From Bacillota bacterium (lineage in GTDB: Bacteria > Bacillota > Sulfobacillia > Symbiobacteriales > ZC4RG38), in NCBI GenBank assembly GCA_003242505.1, contig QGUP01000180.1, positions 1 to 5,048 on the forward strand: a DNA stretch of 5,048 bases. Direction: 5' to 3'. The position numbers and the translations under genes are program-made. The notes beneath the pieces were generated by a model that searched no databases, had not been told where the DNA came from, and saw nothing but the letters and a program-made list of their open reading frames with translations. The stretch's first letter is position 1; each line of letters begins with the position of its first letter. Of the stretch, positions 1 through 4,657 are shown piece after piece.

Positions 1-153
1 GTGCTTGCCCCAGCGGTGACCCCGGTCGTGAACGACGCCCTGGACGGGGCCGCAGGTGGAGCAGCTGCACCCGATGGGATGAACGGAGGCCCCGGCATGG
101 TGGGACTTGGGTACAGGCTTCACCCTTACCGAAACAACGCCTCTTTCGCTCAT
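1..153 (-). CDS. Hypothetical protein, N-terminal 51 residues (runs off window)
   Basis: I do not recognise this protein. An ATG at 153-151 opens a minus-strand frame with no stop to the window edge. The start is chosen because a near-perfect Shine-Dalgarno sits just upstream (158-165). The N-terminus begins MSERGVVSVRVKPVPKSHHA and has no signal peptide or membrane segment. Around residues 29-34 there is a Cys cluster (C-S-C-S-T-C-G), followed by several His residues, which might bind metal, but this is only inference. Third codon positions are mostly G or C, as in the neighbours, although the first ten codons are less biased. It is divergent from the phosphodiesterase gene. The opposite strand is also open over 1-210, but it has no visible start context inside the window. 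The gene call rests mainly on the ribosome binding site, so confidence is moderate. Confidence 0.5.
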   Translation of the reverse strand, partial: MSERGVVSVRVKPVPKSHHAGASVHPIGCSCSTCGPVQGVVHDRGHRWGKH

Positions 154-157
154 GGGG

Positions 158-165
158 CACCTCCT
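158..165 (-). promoter_or_regulatory. Ribosome binding site for the minus-strand gene at 1-153
   Basis: Read on the minus strand this is AGGAGGTG followed by CCCC and ATG, a near-perfect match to the anti-SD sequence. It is the main reason for calling the minus-strand gene rather than the open plus-strand frame here. Confidence 0.6.
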
Positions 166-176
166 ACACAGACCGT

Positions 177-195
177 CCGGCAGACTCGCTGCCGG
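177..195. repeat. 7-bp inverted repeat in the divergent spacer
   Basis: CCGGCAG and CTGCCGG are perfect inverted arms separated by ACTCG. The element lies between the minus-strand start codon and a candidate minus-strand promoter, near where that promoter would start transcription. It could be an operator or a leader hairpin. No T-tract follows on either strand, so it is not a typical terminator. Confidence 0.4.
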
Positions 196-196
196 C

Positions 197-225
197 AAGA
201 TAGGTTCTGATGCATCTTATGTTGA
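197..225 (-). promoter_or_regulatory. Candidate sigma-A-type promoter for the minus-strand gene
   Basis: On the minus strand, TCAACA (225-220, four of six matches to TTGACA) and TATCTT (202-197, four of six matches to TATAAT) are spaced by 17 nt. They fall in the only AT-rich patch of the divergent spacer. Predicted initiation near 190 would give a leader of about 35 nt containing the strong ribosome binding site. The match is only moderate. Confidence 0.25.
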
Positions 226-280
226 CTGGTTCCACGGGTGACCGCCGGCGGCGTTTTCCTACCCTCTATTGCGTCCAGCA

Positions 281-292
281 CTCGCCGGCGAG
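281..292. repeat. 12-bp perfect palindrome upstream of the phosphodiesterase gene
   Basis: CTCGCCGGCGAG is its own reverse complement and ends 26 nt before the start codon at 319. A related core, CGCCGGCG, occurs at 243-250. It could be a dimeric repressor site, but in DNA this GC-rich such palindromes also arise by chance. Confidence 0.25.
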
Positions 293-318
293 CAAACCGG
301 GAAAGGATGGGATGACCG

Positions 319-1023
319 ATGCCGATGCGGATTGGCCACCGGGGGGCGGCGGGGTACGCCCCGGAGAATACCCTGGCTTCCTTCCGGAAGGCCCTGGAAC
401 TCGGGTGCGACGGCGTGGAACTCGACGTCCACATGACCCGGGACGGCCACCTGGTGGTGATCCATGACCCGTTCCTCGACCGGACCACGGACCGGAAGGG
501 GCTGATCCGGGACCTGACCCTGGCGGAGGTCCGAGCCGCGGACGCGGGCGGGTGGTGGGGGCCGGAGTTCCGGGGGGAGCGGGTGCCGACCCTGGACGAG
601 GTCATCGAACTGACCGCCCCCGCGGGCACCCGGCTGTTCATCGAGATGAAGGCCGGCTCGATCCACTACCCCGGGATCGAGGCCGCGCTGCTGGAGGCGA
701 TCCGCCGCCACCGGTGCCAGGACCGGGTCCAGGTCTCCTCCTTTGACCACCACGGCCTCCGCCGGCTCCGGGAGCTGGCGCCGGACCTCTCCCTGGGGGT
801 CCTCTACCTGTGCCATCCCCTTGACCCCGTGGGCATGGCGAGGGCCATCGGGGCCAATGCCCTGCACCCGGCGTGGTACTTCGTCACCCCGGAGGTGGTG
901 CAGGCGGCCCATGCCGCCGGCCTGGAGGTCTACGCCTGGGACGTGGACCGGCCCGAGGCGGCGGCCCTGATGCGGATGGCAGGGGTCGACGGGATCATCG
1001 CGGATTACCCCGACCGGATCTAG
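319..1023 (+). CDS. Glycerophosphodiester phosphodiesterase (GDPD family, cytosolic UgpQ type)
   Basis: This enzyme hydrolyses glycerophosphodiesters, from phospholipid or teichoic-acid-type polymer turnover, to glycerol-3-phosphate and an alcohol. The 234 residues match a stand-alone bacterial GDPD domain folded as a TIM barrel. Family motifs visible are HRG (7-9) with APENT (14-18), the metal-binding E34-x-D36 in DGVELDVHMTRDG, IHD (48-50) with the second catalytic His H49, IEMK (108-111), SFDH (141-144), YAWDVD (205-210) and the terminal DGIIADYPD (224-232). No catalytic residue appears to be missing. There is no signal peptide or membrane segment, so it is probably cytoplasmic. ATG 319 follows a weak purine-rich stretch (302-310), and ATG 325 is an alternative start that also keeps HRG. 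An SLH surface-protein gene follows 98 nt downstream on the same strand. Substrate specificity cannot be read from the sequence. Confidence 0.93.
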   Translation: MPMRIGHRGAAGYAPENTLASFRKALELGCDGVELDVHMTRDGHLVVIHDPFLDRTTDRKGLIRDLTLAEVRAADAGGWWGPEFRGERVPTLDEVIELTAPAGTRLFIEMKAGSIHYPGIEAALLEAIRRHRCQDRVQVSSFDHHGLRRLRELAPDLSLGVLYLCHPLDPVGMARAIGANALHPAWYFVTPEVVQAAHAAGLEVYAWDVDRPEAAALMRMAGVDGIIADYPDRI

Positions 1024-1035
1024 GGCTGCCCATAC

Positions 1036-1049
1036 CGGACCTGGGTCCG
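1036..1049 (+). repeat. Short GC hairpin after the phosphodiesterase stop codon
   Basis: CGGACC and GGTCCG form perfect arms around a 2-nt centre, 12 nt after the TAG. It might slow or stop transcription, but C-rich sequence rather than a T-tract follows, so I do not call it a terminator. Confidence 0.25.
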
Positions 1050-1067
1050 CCCACCCCCACAGCCGCT

Positions 1068-1110
1068 CTCCCCCTGGCGAATGGTGTGGTGGAAGACTTC
1101 CAAGGGGGAG
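1068..1110 (+). promoter_or_regulatory. Leader inverted repeat that could sequester the SLH-gene ribosome binding site
   Basis: CTCCCCCT (1068-1075) is perfectly complementary to AGGGGGAG (1103-1110), and the 3' arm is the core of the ribosome binding site for the gene starting at 1122. A nested odd palindrome (TGGAAG-A-CTTCCA, 1090-1102) lies inside the loop. Folding would hide the SD, so translation may depend on refolding, on a bound factor or on temperature. The complementarity is directly visible. The regulatory role is inference. Confidence 0.4.
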
Positions 1111-1121
1111 GCGGAACCACC

Positions 1122-2903
1122 GTGTCGATGCGCCGAAAGATCCTGGCCGGCCTTGTCGCCGGCAGCCTGGTGCTGGGGACCGCTGCCCCGGTCCTGGCAA
1201 AGGGACCGGACAAGGACCCCAGGCACGGGAAAGAGCCGGTCCAGGTGCGGCTAGCCTTCAAGGACTGGCAGGACGGCTACTGGGCCAACGAGGCCCTGGC
1301 CCGGATGGTCCTCCGGGGCGTCATCCTCGGGGATCCCAGCGGCTACATCGCCCCGCAGCGGCTGGTGACCAAACTGGAGGCGGCGGTGATGCTGGTCCGG
1401 GCCCTGGGGCTGGAGCCTGCCGTCAAGGACGGCAAGTGGTCCGGCCACCTGGAGGGCGGCAAGTGGGAGTTCAAGGTCGGCGGCAAGAAGATCGAGTACA
1501 AGGTCCAGTACCGGGGCGAGCACTTCGAGTTCAAGTGGGACAAGCACGGGCTGAAGGTGGAGAGCAAGGGCCCCGGCCAGAAGCTGGTGTGGGAGATCCG
1601 GGACGGGAACCTCGTGCCCGACTGGGGCCGGGGTTACGTCCAGGTGGCCCTGGCCCAGGGCTTCCTGGTTCCCACCGACGGCTTCCTGAACATCCTCAGC
1701 CCGCTCAACCGGCTGGACGCGGCGGTAATGTTGGTCCGGGCCGCGGGGCTTGACGCGGAGGCCAGGGCCCGGGCCGGGGCGTCGCTGCCCTTCACCGACG
1801 CCGGGCAGATTCCCCCCGAACTCAGGGGCTACGTCGCCCTGGCGGTGGAGAACGGTCTGGTGAGCGGCTACCCCGAGGGGGATTTCCGGCCCTACCAGCC
1901 CGTGACCCGGGCGGAGTGGGCCGCCCTCCTGGACCGGTTTGACCGCCGGGCGGAAGAGCCCGCCGACGTCCGGCAGGTCCGGGGGACCGTGGCCGAGGTG
2001 AAGACCGGCGCCCAGCCCCGGATCACCCTGATCACCCGGTCCAACCCGGACGGGGTCACCTATCCCGTCGCGCCGGATGTGCTGGTCTTCATCGCCGGCA
2101 AGGAGGCGAGCCTCCGGGACCTGAAGGTGGGCGACCAGGTGATCGCCCAGCTCGACGAGGAGGGCCGGGTGATCTTCCTCGTCGGCACCGGGAAGGTGGA
2201 GCCCGAGCGGTCCCAGGTCCAGGGCGAGGTGGCGGGCCTGGGCAAGACCCGGATCCTCCTCGAGGTGGACGGCCTCTTCCGGTCCTACCGGCTGGCCTCG
2301 GACCTGCGGGTCTACGAGAACGGCAAGGCCATCGACTACGAGGACCTGCAGCCCGGGGATGAGGTCCGGCTGACCCTCCAGGGCGACACTGTGGTCCGGA
2401 TCGACCGGTTGGAGGCCGACCGGACCCTGGTGGAGCGGACCGGCCGGGTCCAGCGGGTCGACCTCGACGAGAGCGCCTTCTGGCTTTACGGGGACGACGG
2501 CCAGCGGCCCCAGCAGGTGGAGGTCCGGGTGGACGAGGTCGACGGCGTGGTCTTCAAGGACCTGAAGCTGGACCTCGAGGTCCTGGCCCGGGGGCAGCGG
2601 GTGCTGGTGGCCGGCACCTGGGACGGCGACGTCCTCGAGGCCGAGTCCCTGGCCCTGGACCCCGAGGAGAGCGAGGTCGTCTTCACCGCTGAGCTCCTCT
2701 CCCGGGCGCTCAAGGACGGCCGGCCAGATTCGGTGATCGTCCGGGTCGGCGGCCGCCGGGCCGAGCTGCCGGTCTCGCCCCGGGTGGCGGTGACCGAAGA
2801 CGGCAAGGCCATCCGCTACGCCGACCTGGAGGCCGGGGCGACGGTGACCGTCACCTGGCTTTCCGGCGGGGTCGTGGCCCTGGCCGTGGAGGCTGACGAG
2901 TAA
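1122..2903 (+). CDS. Exported S-layer homology (SLH) domain protein with four tandem beta-rich modules
   Basis: This is a cell-surface protein of 593 residues, probably anchored to secondary cell-wall polymer by its SLH motifs. GTG 1122 is preferred over ATG 1128 because GGGGGAGG at 1104-1111 lies 10 nt before it. Residues 1-26 are a signal peptide (MRRK, then a hydrophobic run ending in PVLA, cleavage likely after A26). SLH motif 1 covers about 44-98, SLH 2 about 166-210 and SLH 3 about 223-276. Only SLH 3 keeps the classic TRAE (262-265); the others read TKLE and NRLD. A Lys/Glu/aromatic insert (about 102-164) splits SLH 1 from SLH 2. Residues 285-591 hold four modules of about 70 residues (285-357, 365-431, 440-512, 520-591), each ending in a DL-x2-G-x2-V type strand. 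These resemble small beta-barrel modules of unknown function. No enzymatic motif is visible, so the role is structural or unknown. The frame before 1122 is open back to 873 but overlaps the phosphodiesterase gene and lacks a ribosome binding site. Confidence 0.9.
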   Translation: MSMRRKILAGLVAGSLVLGTAAPVLAKGPDKDPRHGKEPVQVRLAFKDWQDGYWANEALARMVLRGVILGDPSGYIAPQRLVTKLEAAVMLVRALGLEPAVKDGKWSGHLEGGKWEFKVGGKKIEYKVQYRGEHFEFKWDKHGLKVESKGPGQKLVWEIRDGNLVPDWGRGYVQVALAQGFLVPTDGFLNILSPLNRLDAAVMLVRAAGLDAEARARAGASLPFTDAGQIPPELRGYVALAVENGLVSGYPEGDFRPYQPVTRAEWAALLDRFDRRAEEPADVRQVRGTVAEVKTGAQPRITLITRSNPDGVTYPVAPDVLVFIAGKEASLRDLKVGDQVIAQLDEEGRVIFLVGTGKVEPERSQVQGEVAGLGKTRILLEVDGLFRSYRLASDLRVYENGKAIDYEDLQPGDEVRLTLQGDTVVRIDRLEADRTLVERTGRVQRVDLDESAFWLYGDDGQRPQQVEVRVDEVDGVVFKDLKLDLEVLARGQRVLVAGTWDGDVLEAESLALDPEESEVVFTAELLSRALKDGRPDSVIVRVGGRRAELPVSPRVAVTEDGKAIRYADLEAGATVTVTWLSGGVVALAVEADE

Positions 2904-2908
2904 CCTCT

Positions 2909-2990
2909 CGGGAGAGACTACCGAGAGAGCCACTCGGGAAAGCCTCACGGGAGAGCCTCGGTGGAACGCTCGGGAGAGCCCCCAGGAGAA
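2909..2990. repeat. Degenerate 13-bp tandem repeat array
   Basis: About five to six units of consensus CGGGAGAGCCNCN start at 2909, 2922, 2935, 2948, 2971 and (degenerate) 2984, immediately after the SLH stop codon. The fourth unit carries a 10-bp insertion (2961-2970). The unit length is not a multiple of three and no gene covers it, so it is non-coding. Parts can pair, for example CTCTCGG (2905-2911) with CCGAGAG (2921-2927). Confidence 0.6.
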
Positions 2991-3030
2991 TGGCAGCAGG
3001 CCCACCCGGCCGGGTGGGCCTGCTGCCATT
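2989..3030 (+). terminator. Perfect 42-bp palindrome, probable terminator of the SLH gene
   Basis: Arms 2989-3009 and 3010-3030 are exact reverse complements over 21 bp, starting AATGGCAGCAGG and meeting at CCGG/CCGG. As RNA this is a very stable hairpin located 85 nt after the SLH stop codon and well before tatA. No T-tract follows (GCGGCTTCC), so it differs from a textbook intrinsic terminator. A role in termination or 3'-end protection is inferred from its position. Confidence 0.6.
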
Positions 3031-3111
3031 GCGGCTTCCGGTCCGGCGCGGGCAGGAGATTGTCGGGTAAAAAGCGAAGAAAGGCCCGGCCCAACTGGAG
3101 TCGGGATCCTG

Positions 3112-3148
3112 CCCTTTGCAGATGCTTATTGGGTGCAGGAGCAAAGGG
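3112..3148 (+). promoter_or_regulatory. 8-bp inverted repeat ahead of tatA
   Basis: CCCTTTGC (3112-3119) and GCAAAGGG (3141-3148) are perfect inverted arms around a 21-nt spacer, ending 46 nt before the tatA start. The region is more AT-rich than its surroundings, so the tatA promoter probably lies here. The best hexamers (TTGGGT 3129-3134 and TACAAG 3151-3156, 16 nt apart) are weak matches. The repeat could be an operator or a leader stem. The rest of the 2904-3194 spacer holds only the repeat array and palindrome listed separately. Confidence 0.35.
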
Positions 3149-3194
3149 GTTACAAGGATTTCGGGATTGCACAAGCCAAGAGGGGAGTGGCCCG

Positions 3195-3416
3195 ATGTTT
3201 CAGCGGCTGGGACCCGTCGAGATCCTGCTCATTCTCTTTGTCATCCTTCTGCTCTTCGGCGGCTCCAAGCTGCCCCAGCTGGCCAGGGGGTTAGGTCAGG
3301 GCGTACGGGAGTTCAAGAGCGCCCTGAAGGACGAAGGGGCCGGCGCCGGCCCGGAACCGAAGGGGTCGGACAGGAAGGAGTCCGACCCGAAAGGGACGGA
3401 CAAGCAGGAGTCGTAA
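3195..3416 (+). CDS. tatA: Twin-arginine translocase subunit TatA (TatA/E family)
   Basis: TatA is the small membrane subunit that assembles on TatBC complexes to move folded, twin-arginine-tagged proteins across the cytoplasmic membrane. The 73-residue protein has a short N-terminus, one transmembrane helix (about 8-22, [15 protein letters not shown]), the family FG hinge (F21-G22) and the signature [20 protein letters not shown] (22-41), which forms the amphipathic helix. A charged tail (about 46-73) follows and carries two copies of a 10-residue unit ([10 protein letters not shown], then PKGTDKQES). ATG 3195 is preceded by AGGGGAG at 3181-3187. Length and layout are normal for TatA. No tatC or tatB lies in the window, so its partner must be encoded elsewhere or outside. 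The gene seems to be transcribed alone, with a palindrome upstream and a hairpin terminator directly downstream. Confidence 0.93.
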   Translation: MFQRLGPVEILLILFVILLLFGGSKLPQLARGLGQGVREFKSALKDEGAGAGPEPKGSDRKESDPKGTDKQES

Positions 3417-3420
3417 AGGG

Positions 3421-3450
3421 GTCCCCCGGCGGTGGCCGGGGGGCTTTGTG
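3421..3450 (+). terminator. Intrinsic terminator after tatA
   Basis: CCCCCGGC (3423-3430) pairs perfectly with GCCGGGGG (3435-3442) around a GGTG loop. The stem extends by a T-G wobble (3422/3443) and a G-C pair (3421/3444), and is followed by the short T-rich run CTTTGTGT. It begins 4 nt after the tatA stop codon. The T-tract is weak but normal for very GC-rich genomes. Confidence 0.75.
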
Positions 3451-3479
3451 TATGAGGGCACAAGCACAGGAGGGATGGA

Positions 3480-4367
3480 GTGGTGCGGATCACGGGGATC
3501 TTCCCGCCGGTGCCAACGCCCTTTGACGAGCAGGGGGAACTGAAGCTGGACGCGCTCCAGTCCAACATCCAGGCCCTGGTCGCCGCCGGGGTGGACGGGG
3601 TGGTGCTGCTGGGCTCCAACGGGGAGTACCCCCTGCTGGACGAGGAGGAGAAGAAAGCGGTCATCGCCGCCGGCCTCCAGGCCCTGCCCCCCGGGCGGCT
3701 GGGGCTGGTGGGGGTGGGGGCGGAGTCCACCCGGGCGGTGATCCGGCTGGCGGAGTTTGCCGCCCGGCACGGGGCGGCGGCGGTCCTGGTGGTCAGCCCC
3801 TCGTACTACAAGCCCATGATGACCCGGGAGGTCCTCCGGCGGTTCTACCTCGAGGTGGCGGAGGCGTCGCCGGTGCCGGTGGTCCTCTACTCCGTGCCCA
3901 GGTTCACCGGCTACGACCTGCCGGCGGACCTGGTGGTGGAGCTTGCCCACCACCCGAACATCTGCGGCCTGAAGGACAGCTCCGGCGACGTGGTCCGCCT
4001 CCAGGGCTACGTGGACCGGTGCCCGCCGGGATGGTCGGTTCTTGTCGGCCACGGCAGCGCCCTCTACCCGGCCCTGGCTGTCGGCGCCGCCGGCGGGGTG
4101 CTGGCCCTGGCCAACGTGGCCCCGGCGGAGACCGTCCGGCTCTACCGGCTCTTCCGGTCTGGGGAGTGGGAAGCGGCCCGCAGGCTGCAGGCGGCCCTCA
4201 CGCCGGTGAACGAGGCGGTGACCGCCCGGTTCGGGATCCCGGGGGTGAAGGCGGCCATGGACCTCCGGGGGCTGTATGGCGGCCCGCCCCGCCGGCCGCT
4301 CCTGCCCCTCGACCCGGCGGCCCGGGAGGAACTCCGGGGGATCCTGGCCCGGGCGGGGCTGCTGTGA
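3480..4367 (+). CDS. DHDPS/NAL-family aldolase, 4-hydroxy-2-oxoglutarate aldolase-like
   Basis: This is a class I pyruvate-type aldolase of 295 residues, the usual family length, folded as a TIM barrel and probably cytosolic. The Schiff-base Lys is K165 in GLKDSSGD (163-170), the catalytic Tyr is Y137 in LYSVP, and SPSYYKP (106-112) supplies the neighbouring active-site Tyr. The substrate loop reads GSNGEYPLL (45-53), where DapA has GTTGE. At the position of the DapA substrate-binding Arg (VP-x-R-TG) this protein has Phe (VPRFTG, 139-144). From memory, GSNGE, LYSVP and the C-terminal AVTARFGIPGVK and YGGPP-R-P patterns are shared with eukaryotic HOGA1, which splits 4-hydroxy-2-oxoglutarate into pyruvate and glyoxylate. 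I therefore favour a HOGA-like activity over dihydrodipicolinate synthesis. The start is GTG 3480 or GTG 3483, both near AGGAGG (3468-3473). No other gene of hydroxyproline or sugar-acid catabolism is present to fix the substrate. Family certain, substrate tentative. Confidence 0.88.
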   Translation: MVRITGIFPPVPTPFDEQGELKLDALQSNIQALVAAGVDGVVLLGSNGEYPLLDEEEKKAVIAAGLQALPPGRLGLVGVGAESTRAVIRLAEFAARHGAAAVLVVSPSYYKPMMTREVLRRFYLEVAEASPVPVVLYSVPRFTGYDLPADLVVELAHHPNICGLKDSSGDVVRLQGYVDRCPPGWSVLVGHGSALYPALAVGAAGGVLALANVAPAETVRLYRLFRSGEWEAARRLQAALTPVNEAVTARFGIPGVKAAMDLRGLYGGPPRRPLLPLDPAAREELRGILARAGLL

Positions 4368-4394
4368 CCCTGGCTGCTGCTGCCGTGACCCTGG
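4358..4394. repeat. 21-bp-spaced direct repeat spanning the aldolase stop codon
   Basis: GCTGCTGTGACCCTGG (4358-4373) recurs as GCTGCCGTGACCCTGG (4379-4394), differing at one base and offset by 21 nt. The first copy contains the aldolase stop TGA (4365-4367). It looks like a short tandem duplication at the gene's 3' end. Confidence 0.6.
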
Positions 4395-4432
4395 GTTAGC
4401 CACCCTTGGGCCGGGAACCCTGGTGCTGCAAT

Positions 4433-4493
4433 GGCCCCTGCCGCCGGTCCAGGAGCCCTGGCCCGTGACGGCCCCTACCGCCGGCCCAGGAGC
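4433..4493. repeat. 24-bp direct repeat, one copy spanning the stop of the small germination gene
   Basis: The 24 bases at 4433-4456 and 4470-4493 are identical except at two positions (4440/4477 and 4448/4485); both contain CCGCCGG and CCAGGAGC. The right-hand copy covers the minus-strand stop codon (4477-4475) and last residues of the small gene. The left-hand copy lies just beyond it and has CAG where the gene has TAG. Confidence 0.6.
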
Positions 4494-4651
4494 AGCCACG
4501 TTGGCAGGACGGCGGCCAGGAGCCCCAGGAGCGCCAGGCCCACGGCTCCCCACCGGAGTCCCCACCGGAGCGCCCACCAGGCGTAAGCCAGGGTGTAGAG
4601 GGCGATGGCCAGGATGACGGCCAGGGCGGCGACGTTGAACAGGGTGAACAC
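4475..4651 (-). CDS. Small two-transmembrane protein of a germinant-receptor operon ('D'-type subunit candidate)
   Basis: This 58-residue frame starts with GTG at 4651-4649 and ends with TAG at 4477-4475. It lies only 6 nt after the stop codon of the Ger(x)C gene, and its ribosome binding site (GGGGAGGTGA, 4667-4658) overlaps that stop codon, so translation is probably coupled. The protein is almost wholly hydrophobic, with two membrane helices (about residues 2-28 and 35-55). They are separated by a short loop with two Arg residues (RWGLRW, 29-34), and the protein ends in GRR. Some Bacillus germinant-receptor operons carry a fourth 'D' gene for a small protein with two membrane segments that modulates receptor function. 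Position, size and topology fit that class, and it would act in the inner spore membrane with the A, B and C subunits. No sequence signature proves the assignment. Confidence 0.75.
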   Translation of the reverse strand: MFTLFNVAALAVILAIALYTLAYAWWALRWGLRWGAVGLALLGLLAAVLPTWLLLGRR

Positions 4652-4657
4652 GGCGCC

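Noticed and set aside
1..210. Plus-strand open frame at the left edge
   Set aside because: There is no upstream context in the window, a low-complexity Gly/Ala start and no motif. The opposite strand has a near-perfect ribosome binding site and ATG. It cannot be fully excluded.
873..1121. N-terminal extension of the SLH protein frame back to 873
   Set aside because: It would overlap the phosphodiesterase gene by 150 bp and place the obvious signal peptide in the middle of the protein. GTG 1122 has a proper ribosome binding site.
2909..2990. Repeat array considered as a CRISPR
   Set aside because: Units are 13 bp, directly adjacent and degenerate, without unique spacers of regular length, and there are no cas genes.
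1251..3029. Very long open frame on the minus strand opposite the SLH gene
   Set aside because: It is an antisense shadow caused by extreme GC at third codon positions. Its translation is Pro/Gly/His/Leu-rich with no domain, while the plus strand has a signal peptide and SLH motifs.
2961..3194. Upstream in-frame extension of tatA
   Set aside because: It runs through the palindrome and has no family similarity. The canonical TatA N-terminus starts at ATG 3195 with its own ribosome binding site.
3451..3456. TATGAG as a -10 box for the aldolase gene
   Set aside because: The matching -35 position falls inside the tatA terminator stem and shows no similarity to the consensus.
4449..4461. CCAGG-AGC-CCTGG hairpin as a terminator between the convergent genes
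   Set aside because: The stem is only 5 bp and no T-tract follows on either strand. It is too weak to call.
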